In this document: positions 10,381 to 21,756 of the stretch, piece by piece | Layout: each line of letters opens with the position of its first letter | Numbering within the stretch: position 1 is the first letter of the stretch | DNA from: Rhizophagus irregularis | Lineage: Eukaryota; Glomeromycota; Glomeromycetes; Glomerales; Glomeraceae | NCBI RefSeq assembly: GCF_026210795.1 | Contig: NC_089440.1 | Location: 2,418,001 to 2,482,000 of the forward strand | Length of the DNA stretch: 64,000 bases | Reading direction: 5' to 3' | Made by a program: the position numbers and the translations under genes | Notes under the pieces: model-generated | The model's database searches: none | Told to the model about the DNA's origin: nothing | Seen by the model: the letters and a program-made list of their open reading frames with translations, nothing else

Positions 10381-12663
10381 TTATTGCTCTTCTTCTAAAT
10401 CAGCAACTTCTAAATCAGCTGCTTGATTATCGTCCGTCGTATGCTCATCATAAACATCATCAACACGATTATCAACTCCAATGATTTCATCATCATCGTC
10501 AATAGGTGTTATAGGTGTTTTGGGCGAAGACTCACATTCACATTCTTCAGAATCCTAAATAAAGAAATACAATATTACTAGTAATTTAATTTAAAACATT
10601 ACATACAATTCAGTTAGTAAAGATTACCACGTCTGTATCTGTTATATTTCCGGTCCATGAATTGACAATGTCTGCATCGATTTTTGACGAAAGGTGTTCC
10701 TCGTCAAATATAACTTCTAATACCGACTGAACCCAAATGGCGTTTTCATTTGTACGCTCTTTATCAGATGCAAAAACCGATTTAATTATTAACGAAATAT
10801 AAGTATCAGACGACGGATCATCTGAGTCGCTCGGTTTGTATAAATCTTCATGGACCTGTTGAACGTTTTTACTTGCTTTCCATGTTCGCATCTGTTGTTT
10901 GCTGAAATTATCTTTGAATGGCATTATTCTATTAATACCGAAAGTACTCCACAAACTTTCTTTCAATTTTCTAATGTAGTAACCTTTTTTAACGCGATTT
11001 GCAGCAAGTAACTATATTTAATAAAATAAACAAGTTGTTATAAATTTGGCAATTAATGACTAATATATAATACAAATACTACTTACTTGTGAATGCATTC
11101 TATCATCCCACAAATAATCGAACGAAACTCCTTTTCCGGACAACTTCATGAGTATTTTGGCGGATGTTTCATCATTTTCTAATTTTTCTTTAAGGCGATT
11201 TTTCATTTGTCGGTCGGTTACTCGTCGATGCTCATGAAATAATTCATAAGAAAGATCTTTAATCGCATCCTTAATACATACAAATTGTTATATTTAGTAA
11301 ATAATATAAAGAAATACATAACTTTAAACCATATATTTACGTGATAAAATTCATCTGAGTTTTTGTCTTTCTTTTTCGTTTTACCCTTTTTTTTAACCTC
11401 AACTTCAGTTTCAACGTTGCGATGAGAATCTAATACCGACATTATATTTGAAATCTGGTCTTTTTGTTCGTTTAACATAGCTTCAAACCTTTCTTGATTA
11501 TTAATAATCGTGTTGAGTTTTGATGCTGTTTTTTGATTAATTTGTATTAATTTGGCAAATTCACCAGAACTAACTGCTATAAATTATCGTTAATAAGAAT
11601 AATAAGAACCAATTTGATAATTTATTAACAAAACAACAATGAACAAACAGTATATATCGTATCTAACCTTGATCCGTTACTTTAGATGATGATGTTGTCA
11701 CATTATTATTTGATGGCGATTCTTTACTAATCACTGCCTTAACGCTGGATGATGATGATTTACTGACCAGGATGCTTCTTTTGCTTACCAGATGCTGCTT
11801 TGCCGAGACGCTGTTTTACTTTACACCAGATGCTGCTTTACCAGACGCTGCTTTACCACCAGATGCTGCTTTATCAGACGCTGCTTTACCACCAGATGCT
11901 GCTTTATCAGATGCTGCTTTACCACCAGATGCTGCTTTATCAGATGCTGCTTTACCGCCAGATGCTGCTTTATCAGATGCTGCTTTACCACCAGATGCTG
12001 CTTTATCAGATATCGTTGTTTTAATAGAGGAAGGAGGAGAGAAGGAAGGAGGAGAAATTACCACCGAAGGGATATAAGAGGATATTGTTGATGATTCATT
12101 TATTGCCTGATGAAAACAATAAAATGTATTTAATAAACTAATAATGAATAATATAAACAATGACAAAATTGATAACTGATATTACTTGAGAAGATCCTTT
12201 GGTAGTTTTATTGGTACCAATAATAATCTCATCAATATCTCTATCACGAAACAAATCTAACCTTGCAATTTTCGTCTTTTTTGGAGTCTCTATTTGTGAA
12301 GCGTCTGAAATTGTTTGATGATTGGCTTCGGTATCTGTTAATTATAATGTATTTTTAGATATTCGTTCACACAAGTTCAAAAAAAAACTAAAATAAAACC
12401 TTTCAAATTATTTTGTTTGTTGATCTAAAAGATATTAATTATATAAGTATATTTATACAATCATAATAATTTACAACCAAATATATATAATAATTTAAAG
12501 TTAAAATAATTACTTCTATATTCATACTCGTTGACGATCTAGTAGATCTAGTAGACCTAGTACTAGATCTAGTAGTAGGTTTTGGGCGTTTTAAATTATT
12601 AAAATCTAAAGAGCGTTTGCCGCTGGTTTTATTATTATTATTTTTGTTGTCGTCGTTATCCAT
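10381..12663 (-). pseudogene. accessory protein of the transposon (TNPA-like role proposed), one in-frame stop
   Basis: Minus-strand gene of about eight exons, from ATG at 12663 to TAA at 10381-10383. Order of the product: asparagine/serine/arginine-rich basic start (DNKNNNNKTSGKRSLDFNN; TRSTRSTRSST); a spacer with TPKKTKIARL; a lysine/alanine/serine repeat block (unit DKAASGGKAAS); a serine stretch; a coiled coil (KLIQINQKTASKLNTIINNQ, FEAMLNEQKDQISNIMSVL); a basic KKKGKTKKKDK; a folded helical domain (SFDYLWDDRMHSQLLAANRV, ESLWSTFGINRIMPFK); and a strongly acidic end. Introns are short with GT..AG and in phase. A TAA at 11816-11818 interrupts the end of the repeat block, with the same frame open beyond. 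Composition and position suggest a DNA-binding, multimerising helper to the transposase, like TNPA of plant CACTA elements; no sequence match to TNPA is claimed. Confidence 0.6.
11822..12012 (-). repeat. 33-bp coding minisatellite (KAAS repeats)
   Basis: About five units of 33 bp, each translating on the minus strand as DKAASGGKAAS. Because GCTGCTTTA-type units lack stops in several frames, long open frames appear in all plus-strand frames too; those are artefacts. The length keeps the accessory gene in frame. Confidence 0.85.
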
Positions 12664-13841
12664 TGATAAAAAGATGACTGACAAGAGAGAATTAATTGAT
12701 TATTAGAATGTGAGAATGAGAAAAAAAAAATATTAGAATGTGAGAAAAAAAAGCAATCATTTTTTAACTCTTATGTGTAATGATCTACTTGATTTACCTA
12801 TACGTAAGTATACTCAAGTATACTAATGATTAGTATACTTACTTAGTGTCCAGTGTAACTTGTAACAAACATAATTAATGTAATTACTTAACTAGATGTT
12901 ACTTTAAGACTAAATTGCGGCGCAATGTCACGTGTTGCAACGACAAATCTGATTCATTTCTTTACTTTGAATTTCAACGCCCACATCGCAAAAAAGTATT
13001 AGTCATGTCACGTGTTGCAACGACAAATCTGATTCATTTCTTCACTTCGAATTTCAACGCCCACATTGCAAAAAAGTATTAGTCGTTGTTTATCACATTG
13101 TTAATCGTTGTTCATCCTTACGAAATCATGTGATGTTTCAAATTGAATTTCTGCTGATGAAGTAGACGTGATGAGTAACTATGGACAGCTAGAAATGAAA
13201 GCGTTTAACGATGAACAGAACAACTAGTAGTAGAGGTGAGCAATAAATAGAAAGAAGAGATTAAATCTGAAGAAGAGAGAAAATTTTAACAGGAAATTGT
13301 AAATATCGAGGATGTAAATTTTAATAAGTGAAATTTCCAACAAAATATAATTACCTTCATCCAACGCTCGGTTTTGCTTTTGGACGTTCCAGTTTACTGT
13401 ATTAATTAATCCTTTATTTTATTCGTCGTAAAAGTACTAATAATAATAATTATGCGTTAATTTCTATGATGTTTGTTGTGTTTGTTGACACCTTAAATGT
13501 GAATATTTTCATCAGTATCATTACGCAGTTAACTGATGGTATCATTTGATATCCTCACCTAAATATTTAAACGACACGATGATTGATTAATTTAATGTAT
13601 GTATTTCTTGATTGATCGTAATCAGTAACACTAACTGTTAACATTGTGTAAACCGTGCAATACGTCAAGCAATACTGTATTGTTAAGTATTGTTAATATT
13701 ATTGAGGCACATAGTCAATTTATTGTTAAACAAGTTAATATAATAAATCAACATGTAAAAAACCTTAATGTTTTTATATAAATTAACCTACTTTGCTAGC
13801 GTCAAATAAAAAACTTATTCACCATAAATCAACTTCAAAAA
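12664..13841. promoter_or_regulatory. shared region between two divergent transposon genes
   Basis: This 1.2-kb gap separates the accessory gene (minus) from the transposase gene (plus), so it should hold both promoters. It contains the 25-nt perfect palindrome at 12816-12840 (AAGTATACTAAT, one base, then its complement), the duplicated 80-bp segment at 12925-13084 that includes a CACGTG motif, and AT-rich DNA. No coding sequence is seen. Promoter function is inferred from position only. Confidence 0.45.
12925..13084. repeat. 80-bp direct tandem duplication
   Basis: Two adjacent 80-bp units (12925-13004 and 13005-13084), both beginning ATGTCACGTGTTGCAACGAC and ending AAAAAAGTATTAGTC. They differ at only three positions. 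Each holds one CACGTG box. Sits in the divergent promoter region of the transposon. Confidence 0.9.
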
Positions 13842-16800
13842 ATGGCTATATACTCGTGTCCACATTGTGAAAGAGTCTTCAGTCGTCGTGCTTCTCTACG
13901 AAATCATGTGAAAACTCACGATGATATAATTGATAAAGTTCTTAGAGAAATTGCTGAAGAAGTAGAACATGAACAAGAGGAAGTGGATGACGACGAACGA
14001 CTTGAGGAGGTGAGCTACGAAGAGGGAGAGGAAGAGAGAGGGAGTACTAATAATGATGAAGTACAAGAGGAGGTGAGCTACGAAGAAGAAAGTGAAGATA
14101 ATGATGAAGTACTAGAGGATGTGAACTACGAAGAAGAAAGGGAAGATAATGATGAAGTACTAGAGGATGTGAACTACGAAGGGAAGGGGAAGACGAAGGG
14201 GAAGAAGAAGAGGAAGGGAGTGATAATGATGAACAACTAGAAAAGGTGAGCTATGAAGAGGAAGAGGAAGAGGAAGAGGAGGAAGAGAAAGAGGAGGTGA
14301 GAAATCAACGTTAAATGAAATTAAAATAATTTATACTTTTGTGTACGTCTATATATGTCTATATATAGAAAGCGATCGACATATTTATCAAGTATTTATT
14401 GTCTATTAACATCCATATATAGGAAGTGATTGACGAATCAAGAGACATTGAAATCGAATATTCGCTAATTGACGTTGAACCAATCCTAACCTTCGAATCT
14501 CTTGATATTAGAGTAACAAATATACCAGAATTTTCAAGCGAAGAGTTTGGAAATTTTATGGAGTTGCTTACTAAATGGAATTTGTCTGATGCATGTGGTA
14601 ACGATATACTTAAATTTTCAAAAAAGATTTGCCGCGATAATGTAATTTTACCTACGTCGGTAAAAAAAGGTCGTCAATTGTTGGATCAAATTGTTGTACC
14701 ACATATTTCTTTTAAAAAAGCGCCTATCATGACATATAAACAAGAAACGTATTATCTTCATTATCGTCCGATTTTTGACGTTATAAAGGAATTGTTGAGC
14801 AATAAGGATATATTTGCCCATTGTACTTTTAAATTTACACTATTAAATCATAACGGAGAAAGAATATATAACGAACAATATAATGGACAATGGTGGAAAA
14901 GAGTCCAAAAATCACTTCCTAATGGTGCAAATGTATTGTCAGTAATTTTATATTCGGATGCTACGACACGTGATCACTTAGGAAAGACCAGCGAACATCC
15001 CATTTATTTAACACTTGGTAATATAGTTAGTTGGCGCAGAAATAGGCCTGATGCCAAAATACTTTTGGGTTATCTGCCGATCCTAAAGGCAAAAGATATT
15101 TCACAAAAGAGGTCAAAGAGTTTTCGGTTAGCCAAGCGAGTCCTTTATCAATATGCTTTAAATATATTGACATGATCGTTACTTGACTATAATGGTGGAT
15201 TTGATCTTCAAACAGATAATGGTATAAAGTGGTGTTTTCCATTTATTTCCGTAATGTTAGGAGATTTACCAGAAAATGCTGCGGTAACTTTAACATTTAA
15301 CTCTGTTAATTGTCACCACCCTTGTCATAAATGTTTGGTGGAGCGTGAGAAGCTGAACAATGTGGAGTTAACAAACGATCAAATTATCTTAAAAACACCA
15401 GAAAATATGAGATGTCTTGTTGAACAAAATTCTGCACAACAATATTCTTTACACGATATGAAAAACATCTTTTGGAATTATCCGTACGTATCATGTGATT
15501 TTTAAAGAAAGTGTGTTTATTTTGCCAATTATTTTCTAATATATTTACTCGAAAATAAACGATAGTCAGTTAAATATTTATTTGTCAACAATACCTGACC
15601 GAATGCATCATCTCGACTTGGGATTGTTTAATTATCAAGTGACCTACACAAGGGTGTTGTTAAAAGAATTGTGTGGTCAAATAGCGGTTGACGAACTTGA
15701 TAATCGTTTGGCTAAAATCCCACGATTTCCTGGCCTTAAGATATTCAAGAATGGCCTGGAAAATATTAAGCGGTTTACTGCCAATGAATTTCGGAATATG
15801 ATGAAGGTATTTGTTTTCGTCATAGAAGGAATAGTCATAAACCACCACAAATCATTGATAAGTACATCCCGAGCCAAACGATCTGATGAAGCATTGGTTA
15901 ACGTGTATTATTATTGGAATAAGATGTATTTATACAGCCGACGGGAGTATTTTAAGGAATCAGAGCTGGTGATTTTTGATGTATGATAGCGAGATAATAT
16001 GATGATTAGTTTTTTATGAATATTGCAATTAACATGATTATATTTTATTTTGTTTAAAGAATCTAATCAAACAATGGGCAAAGAGCTTTATAAAACTATT
16101 TAAAGAATATTCTCTATCCGAACTTCAATTACCAAAGCTGCATAATTGGTGCTATCATATCATTAAGACAATTAGAGAATATGGAGCAATCAACGGGTTT
16201 ACGATGGAAACGTATGAATTTTTACATAAAGAAGCCGTAAAAATACCCTATAGGTCTAGTAATAAGCGTGACCTAACAGATCAAATGATTAAATCGGTTG
16301 GTATTACAGCTAGTACGATATTCAATGCATTATCACAAATTAATATTGTTATATTATATATAGGTTTACCGAAAAGAGATAATTAAATACTTACTTCAGC
16401 GTACAAATGTTAATAGACGCAAACAAAAAACTCTAATGAATAGTTTGTTAGGCACATTTAATTTGCAAGATTTTGATGCGTTTTTCAATAATTACCGATC
16501 AAACAATAGCTTGGCCCGTGAAGCTCTAACGGCTCTAGAATATTTTCTGGAATCGTTAAACGAGTTTTTAGATTTATGTGAAGGGTTAACCGATAATGAA
16601 ACTATTAATATTAGTTGGTATAGTTATGCTAATATTTCTTCAAGCGGGATTACATTAGAGCAAAAAGCTTGTATTATAACGAACCGTCATTTAGTGATGT
16701 GTCAATCAGCATGAGCGAGGAAGAGTCTGAAGATTATAATACAGCCGAAGGTGGTGCATGTTTTGGCAAGGTACAGAATTTTATTTAATATTGAACTACT

Positions 16801-17078
16801 AACGAATGATAATCCAAGCAATAACTTACTTATTTTATATTTAGGTTCTTATGTTGATTAACGTTAAAATTATTGAAAAAGATTTGTCGTTTGATCTTGC
16901 CCTTGTACAATGGTACGATTTTTGTAATTCAAGACAATTATACAAATATGATTGTCCTTGGTTGAAGATTATAAACACGTATAACTTTGTGCCTATTGAA
17001 TCAATTATAGAATTGGTACAAGTAGTTCAACGTGCCGAACGACAAAATGAATATTTTGTTAATACATTTATGTTTTAA
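13842..17078 (+). pseudogene. zinc-finger Plavaka/KDZ-type transposase with three lesions
   Basis: Begins with a C2H2 finger (CPHCERVFSRRASLRNHVKTH is the motif region; residues about 6-26), then acidic repeats (EEVSYEE, DNDEVLEDVNYEE). A frameshift near 14170 separates this from the continuing acidic block, which resumes in frame through an intron into 14423. Core motifs typical of Plavaka transposases follow: YNEQYNGQWWKRVQ, GANVLSVILYSDATT, HPIYLTLGNIVSWRRNRPDA, ILLGYLPILKAKD, then a CxxC-type segment (HHPCHKCLVERE) and, after an intron at about 15489-15570, IPDRMHHLDLGLFNYQ. Later exons (15582-15974, 16061-16293, 16364-16712, to 17078) end with the characteristic LALVQWYDF-type region. 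An in-frame TGA lies at 15173-15175 and another frameshift near 16670 before the acidic MSEEESEDYNTAEGG. Dead as written, but otherwise nearly complete. It presumably moved the element that holds it. Confidence 0.82.
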
Positions 17079-17640
17079 TTTCGATAAATTGCGTAAAACA
17101 ATAAATACAGTATATTATACTTGCAAGTATTTAGTTAGTAGAAATAATTAATATGTTGTTTAGTAAAGTTAAAATGATATGATAATTATAGTATAATTAT
17201 ACTTCGCGTTCACTGGCAGTGAAAAACGCGTATTAAGCTTACATTACATAAAACACGTGATGCAATAAAATTTTTTTTTTAATATTAATTATAATATATG
17301 TATATATATACTTAAATTAAATGGTACAATGGTTAGGTCGTGAGATTTGACGTATTAATAGTGTAATTGAGGTAATCGGTTCAGTTCCTAAGGTGAGCAA
17401 AATAAATATAATTTAATTAATATATTATATATATAGTTGTGTTAATATACAGTGCGTTGAACAACAATGCATAATGTGTTGAACTACACATTAGAGTTGA
17501 ATGACGCGTATATTAACATTAAGCGTTGATATACTCCAGTATACGGGTGTTGATTAATATTGTAAAACGCGTTGAACAACTAGCTGGTGTTGATCAACGC
17601 GTATACTGGTGTGAATCAACGCTTTTCAAACTTGCTGATG
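17079..17640. repeat. right subterminal and terminal repeats of the transposon
   Basis: From about 17215 to the end, motifs GTGTTGA, AACGCGTATA, GTTGAACAAC and GTTGATCAACGC recur, the inverted counterparts of the left-end motifs. The block ends with AAACTTGCTGATG at 17640, the reverse complement of the left terminus. Confidence 0.75.
17320..17396 (+). other. tRNA-like relic inside the transposon
   Basis: GGTACAATGGTTAGG (like a D-arm/A-box) is followed about 45 nt later by GGTTCAGTTCC (like a B-box). The distance suits a tRNA, but the T-stem and acceptor stem do not pair well, so it is not a functional tRNA. It may be coincidence. Confidence 0.2.
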
Positions 17641-17642
17641 TA

Positions 17643-18290
17643 GAGTCTTTAAGTTTGTGTAAGAAGTTACAAATTATTAATCTCGAAGATAATTTTTTCA
17701 CTAAAAAAACATCGAAAATGCTTAGTCGATCTTTGGCTAACTGGCCGGATTTAAAACAACTAATAATTAATGATTGTTTGATATGTAAAAAAGGTGTTAT
17801 ATATATTTTAGAGGCATTATTAAAGGGTACCAATAAAAATATTGAATATCTGGGGTTTCAATATTGTAGTATTGATGAGAATGGGTTCTATACCTTGGCA
17901 AGTATAATTAAAAAAAGTCTAATGTTAAAAGTGGTGAAAATCAATGGGAATTATTCGATTAAAAAAAAATGTATGTCAAAGTTAAATTTGGTCTCTAAAA
18001 AAAATGGAACCTTGATAAATGGATTTGATGATTTAATTAACGAAGATGATGAGGAAGAAGAAAAGGAGGGAAAGGAAAAGGAGGGAAAGGAAAAGGAACT
18101 GGACGATAATGAGGTAGAGGAAATTCATAATGACATGAAAGGGAAAGGTCATGATGGAAAGGAGGGAAAGGAGGAGGAGGGGCTGGACGTAGAGGAAGAG
18201 GAAGGAGACTATGATGAAAAGGAGGGAAAGGAGGAGGAGGGGTTGGACGTAGAGAAAGAGGAAGGAGACTATGATGGAAAGGAGGAGTGA
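17643..18290 (+). pseudogene. RanGAP/Rna1-like gene, 3' part with acidic tail
   Basis: Directly outside the transposon, the frame of the 9165-9745 exons resumes: ESLSLCKKLQIINLEDNFFT, then the strongly RanGAP-like LANWPDLKQLIINDCLICKKG, then two further repeats (LGFQYCSIDENGFYTLASI; LKVVKINGNYSIKKK) and an acidic C-terminal tail, as in Rna1/RanGAP1. The tail contains a 60-bp in-frame duplication (KEEEGLDVEEEEGDYD twice). Stop TGA 18288-18290. Joined to the 5' part the protein would be 387 residues, close to yeast Rna1 length (about 390-410). The frame is also open leftward into the element, adding vector-like codons from about 17526, which I exclude. Since RanGAP is normally essential, another copy is likely elsewhere, or this is a diverged paralogue. 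Confidence 0.78.
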
Positions 18291-18545
18291 CTGATGATGA
18301 AATCATGAGTTTTATAATAATAATAAGATAGTGCCGTAGTACAGTTGCGATTTTATCGTAAAATTAAAATATTTTGTATATATTGTGCCAGCTGGCAACT
18401 TAATAAACATCCCATGACTTTAAATTTTAGCTGAAAAGTTAATTGAACGAATAATTTACTTACATTAATTATTCTACGTAAAAATCATTCATAATTTTTT
18501 ATTTATTTTTTTTTTACATTTTATAATATAAAATTATAAATTCAG

Positions 18546-19680
18546 TCTAATGTGATAAATCGGATACTATTATTAACCAAATTCATTGCTACACTTTTAA
18601 CTCCAGTTTTTTTCAATTTGCCCAAAGAATAGAATAATGAATCTATAATAGGATCTCCAATCTTACTAATAGCCAATAAACTTTCTTTGTCTAAAGAAAA
18701 AAATATATATATATTACTTCAGATTCAAGTTCACAAGTTTTGCTTTCTGTTAATTATACAATACCCGGTTTAGTCACTTTTTTACATATCGAAGTATTGC
18801 CTAATATAATTTAAAATACCAAAAAGTAAATATTACTTTTGTTAATCAACAAAGTAGAAAAAAATACGAAATTTTACCGATTTTCACTCTTTTTTTATCA
18901 TTTTTTAGGGTTGAGCCTTATATAGAAACAATAAACATAAATTTAGTATTATTGTTTGTTCTAATTATTAAGATTATAAGACATAATTTGAAACGTACAA
19001 AAATCTTCGTTAGTATTATTGGTATCCGATATTTCTAATATTTCTACTTGATCATCTATAAATAAGTAAAGAAGAATTTTACTTTTTGTAAACAACAAAA
19101 GAAACGATGAAAAAGAACTACCATCACTTTCCCTAACATGTTTTTTGTTTGAATTTCCTTCGATATCTTGTGATGCTTATAATATAAATATGAAAATTGG
19201 ATTAATAACTTTATAATAATTATACATAACAAAATCTCAATATTACTGCTATACCGTGTTCGCCTATATATTAAATATAAAATCATAGTAATTTAAAACT
19301 AACCTTGACTATCATAATTTTCAGAAAGACTTTACCAACCGTGCTATTAAGATTAGAAAGATCGATATTTTTAAAGATAATCCAGAACTATTTGTCCTAA
19401 TAATTCCTCCTAGTGTTACTGGTGGTGATGGTCCTCCTGGTTCTCCCGGTGTCATTGTTTCTGAAACTTTTAGTAATAATGCACTAATAAAAAACAAAAT
19501 AAAAATAATGAAAATAATGAACTCTAACTTGGCATCGAAATCTATAATTATGAAATATTGATTCAAAAAAATTGATATAAAATTCGATTTATATTGCCAC
19601 ACATTTTATTTTTTGTTTTTTTTTGTTCTCATTTTTTACCTGCACAATTCTTGCATTTGTCTTTAGTTTTTGACATCTTT
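18546..19680 (-). pseudogene. inverted, scrambled copy of the 5.3-6.9 kb gene
   Basis: Read on the minus strand, 19340 down to 18546 follows the gene at 5326-6870 from the end of exon 2 (ATAGTCAAGGTTAGTTTTAAA) through exon 3 (GATGATCAAGTAGAAATATT), exon 4, the GACTAAACCGGGTATTG intron border and the first third of the last exon, which is cut off at about 18550 after IRF. The exon-2 body (19350-19515) lies on the opposite, plus strand, while the intron piece beyond it (TTTTGAATCAATATTTCATAATT, 19546-19570) is again minus. So exon 2 has been flipped inside an already inverted duplicate. A separate short minus ORF start (MSKTKDKCKNCA, ATG at 19672) with a GT donor may be an unrelated first exon. 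Confidence 0.75.
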
Positions 19681-19689
19681 TTTCAAAAA

Positions 19690-20229
19690 ATAATTCGTGT
19701 CTTTTAAAGAAAGAAAGAAATTTAGTTTATAAAATTAAATAATCTAATTACGTTATTTTATTTAATTTTTTGCCGATCGAAATATTTATGTACTCGATCA
19801 GAATATTTTAAGGACACATTATCACATACCAGGTCATTTGTGAAACCGATACGAATAGTATATAGTCCTTCCCGGAATATTTTAAAATATTACAATTTGA
19901 AACACTATTTTAAATATCCATTTGTACAATTTCAGTATATTTTAAGAATATTATATTAACATACCTAAATTACTGATAAATTACTTTTAAGGATATTTTC
20001 CATATCTAATCAGAATATTTTAAAATACCAGTCAATATTACATTTAAAAATTAAGTATATTTTTTGTATAATTTAAACTTATTTATTATTATAGAACACT
20101 ATTTTAAATATACTGTTCGTACAAATTTCAGTATATTTTAAGAATATTATTACTATATAAGGATATTTTAACCATAAAACTAGTACAGTTTAAGGATGTA
20201 GACTTTTTATAGGGATGTACAAACAGCAG
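19690..20229. repeat. AT-rich spacer with diverged direct repeats
   Basis: The string ACACTATTTTAAATATMC followed by TTTCAGTATATTTTAAGAATATTAT occurs at about 19900 and about 20096, and GGATATTTT motifs recur between. No coding sequence. The segment ends at ACTTTTTATAGGG (about 20205-20217), which resembles the terminus of the 31666-37275 element. Confidence 0.55.
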
Positions 20230-21106
20230 TAAAATTAAAACGTATTCAAGATAAAAATTATAATAAAGAGATTGCGTTAGTTTTATCAGTACTTACACGA
20301 TAGGAATCACATCTTAGCTGCTTTCAGTCACTTCAAAAATCAAAAACTACTCTTGAACAAACATTAATGGATTCTAATATCTGTAAAAAAATAATAATAC
20401 AATAGGAAATTTTATATTATCAGAAAATTTTTGGGATATGTTGAATACAATTATAAAATTTTTAGAGCCAATGGTTTTAGTGTTAAAATTGTTTAAATCA
20501 GACACATCTACTCTTTCAACTGTTTATTTTCACTTCAAAAAATTAATGCATCAAGTTAATGAAATCTTTTGTAATTTTTCTAACAATATTCAACAACTTG
20601 TTCAAAAACGGTGAAATTATACATACCATCCTGTTATGATGGCTACTTATATGTTAGATCCATATTTTTTAGAAGAAAGCAAAATTACTAATATAAAGAT
20701 AACGGAATATAAAGAATTCACAGAATTCACAAGTAAAAGATTCAGTCAAGAGGAATCTGTGATTATATTTACAGAATTAGTAAAATTTTATCAAAAAAAT
20801 TCGCCATATGATAATAAAATGATTTGGTTATTATCTACTAACCTTAGTCTGTCTGTATAGTGGCAATCTTGGTCAAATAGTAACATTCAACAACTAGCTA
20901 TTAAGATTCTTTCAATTTCAACGTCATCTGCCACCACTAAAAGAAATTTTTCTATGTTTAGGTTTATTCATAATAAAATCTGTAATCAATTGCAAAATGA
21001 AAGTGTTAAGAAGTTGGTTTATATTTACAAAAATCTTCAGTTATACAAAAAAGGATTAAAAAGAAAATTAATACATAATCAGCGTAATGATAATAACAAT
21101 AAATAA
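20230..21106 (+). pseudogene. hAT transposase relic (C-terminal half)
   Basis: Conceptual translation reads SHLSCFQSLQKSKTTLEQTL, then NFWDMLNTIIKFLEPMVLVL, MMATYMLDPYFLEES and the hAT dimerisation region QQLAIKILSISTSSATTKRN followed by FSMFRFIHNKICNQLQNESV and KLVYIYKNLQLY. Stops at 20612-20614 (TGA) and 20858-20860 (TAG), both where tryptophan/polar residues are usual, and earlier stops in the 20270-20400 part show decay. The N-terminal zinc finger and catalytic parts are missing. hAT transposases excise and insert hAT elements; the hAT-type MITEs in this window could have used a relative of it. Confidence 0.8.
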
Positions 21107-21344
21107 TAATAATAATAATACTGGTAACGATAACAATAATGATGATGATGATAGGATATTCAGGTTAGAATTAAATATTACAGATTTAGCAACTGAATAA
21201 TAAATAAATTTTGATAAATATAAAAATAAAAATATAAGTTTGATTAAATAAATTATAAAAATTTTAAAAATTTGTTATAATAGACTGGAAATTATAATTG
21301 GATTAAAATTAACCCAAATTATAATTAACCGTTAATTTACTATT

Positions 21345-21756
21345 TCTATCTGCTCTACAATAAAAGTGATATATTAGTAGATTCGGTAGTAGATTTAGAG
21401 TCTTTTAATTCGTCATTAACTTTGGTCAATGATTCTTGTACTAAAAAGATCAATTTACGTTAATATATTCCAAAATAAAATCAATAAACAAATTTATAGT
21501 TACTATTATATATTCTGACCTTTATCAACTTTCTTGGTTCATTTATTGTAATTTAAAATTTTATTAGTTTCTTCTATTAAAATTTCTACATTATTTGCTT
21601 TAAGCTGATTACTTTTTCGCTTTGAATCACATAATGAATTTGAAATGGTAAGTTTTTCATTAAAATCCTGCCTAGTTTTATATTGGAAGCTAGTACTTTA
21701 TTATTAGGAGTTTCTTTTATCACTTTATTACGAACTGAAGATTTCTTTCTGCCCAT
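21345..21756 (-). pseudogene. small basic coiled-coil ORF relic
   Basis: From ATG at 21756 the minus strand reads MGRKKSSVRNKVIKETPNN, then after a probable frameshift near 21680 NEKLTISNSLCDSKRKSNQL and NVEILIEETNKILN, with a last acidic piece near 21400. Basic start followed by a coil, like the genes at 2222 and 3361. Function unknown. Confidence 0.35.

Larger units (their letters stand above)
9746..17640. mobile_element. 7,895-bp Plavaka/CACTA-like DNA transposon inserted in the RanGAP-like gene
   Basis: The left end begins CATCAGCAAGTTT and the right end closes with the exact reverse complement AAACTTGCTGATG; the similarity continues imperfectly into an AAGCGT motif. TA lies directly outside both ends (9744-9745 and 17641-17642) as the target duplication. 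The ends are followed by several hundred bases of short repeated motifs (AACGC, ACGCGTATA, GTTGATCAACGC) on both sides, the usual subterminal architecture of CACTA-type elements. Inside are a minus-strand accessory gene (12663-10381) and a plus-strand transposase (13842-17078), divergent from a shared 1.2-kb region. Both genes carry lesions, so this copy is probably no longer autonomous. Removing it and one TA restores the host reading frame. Confidence 0.88.

Noticed and set aside
11772-12091. Three overlapping plus-strand open frames of 74-101 codons rich in AALPPD-like or cysteine/phenylalanine repeats
   Set aside because: They are the antisense and other-frame readings of the 33-bp KAAS minisatellite of the minus-strand accessory gene.
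14426-14428. Independent start codon for the transposase core at 14426
   Set aside because: The codon is GTG, and an in-phase splice acceptor at 14421-14422 joins this exon to the zinc-finger exon instead.
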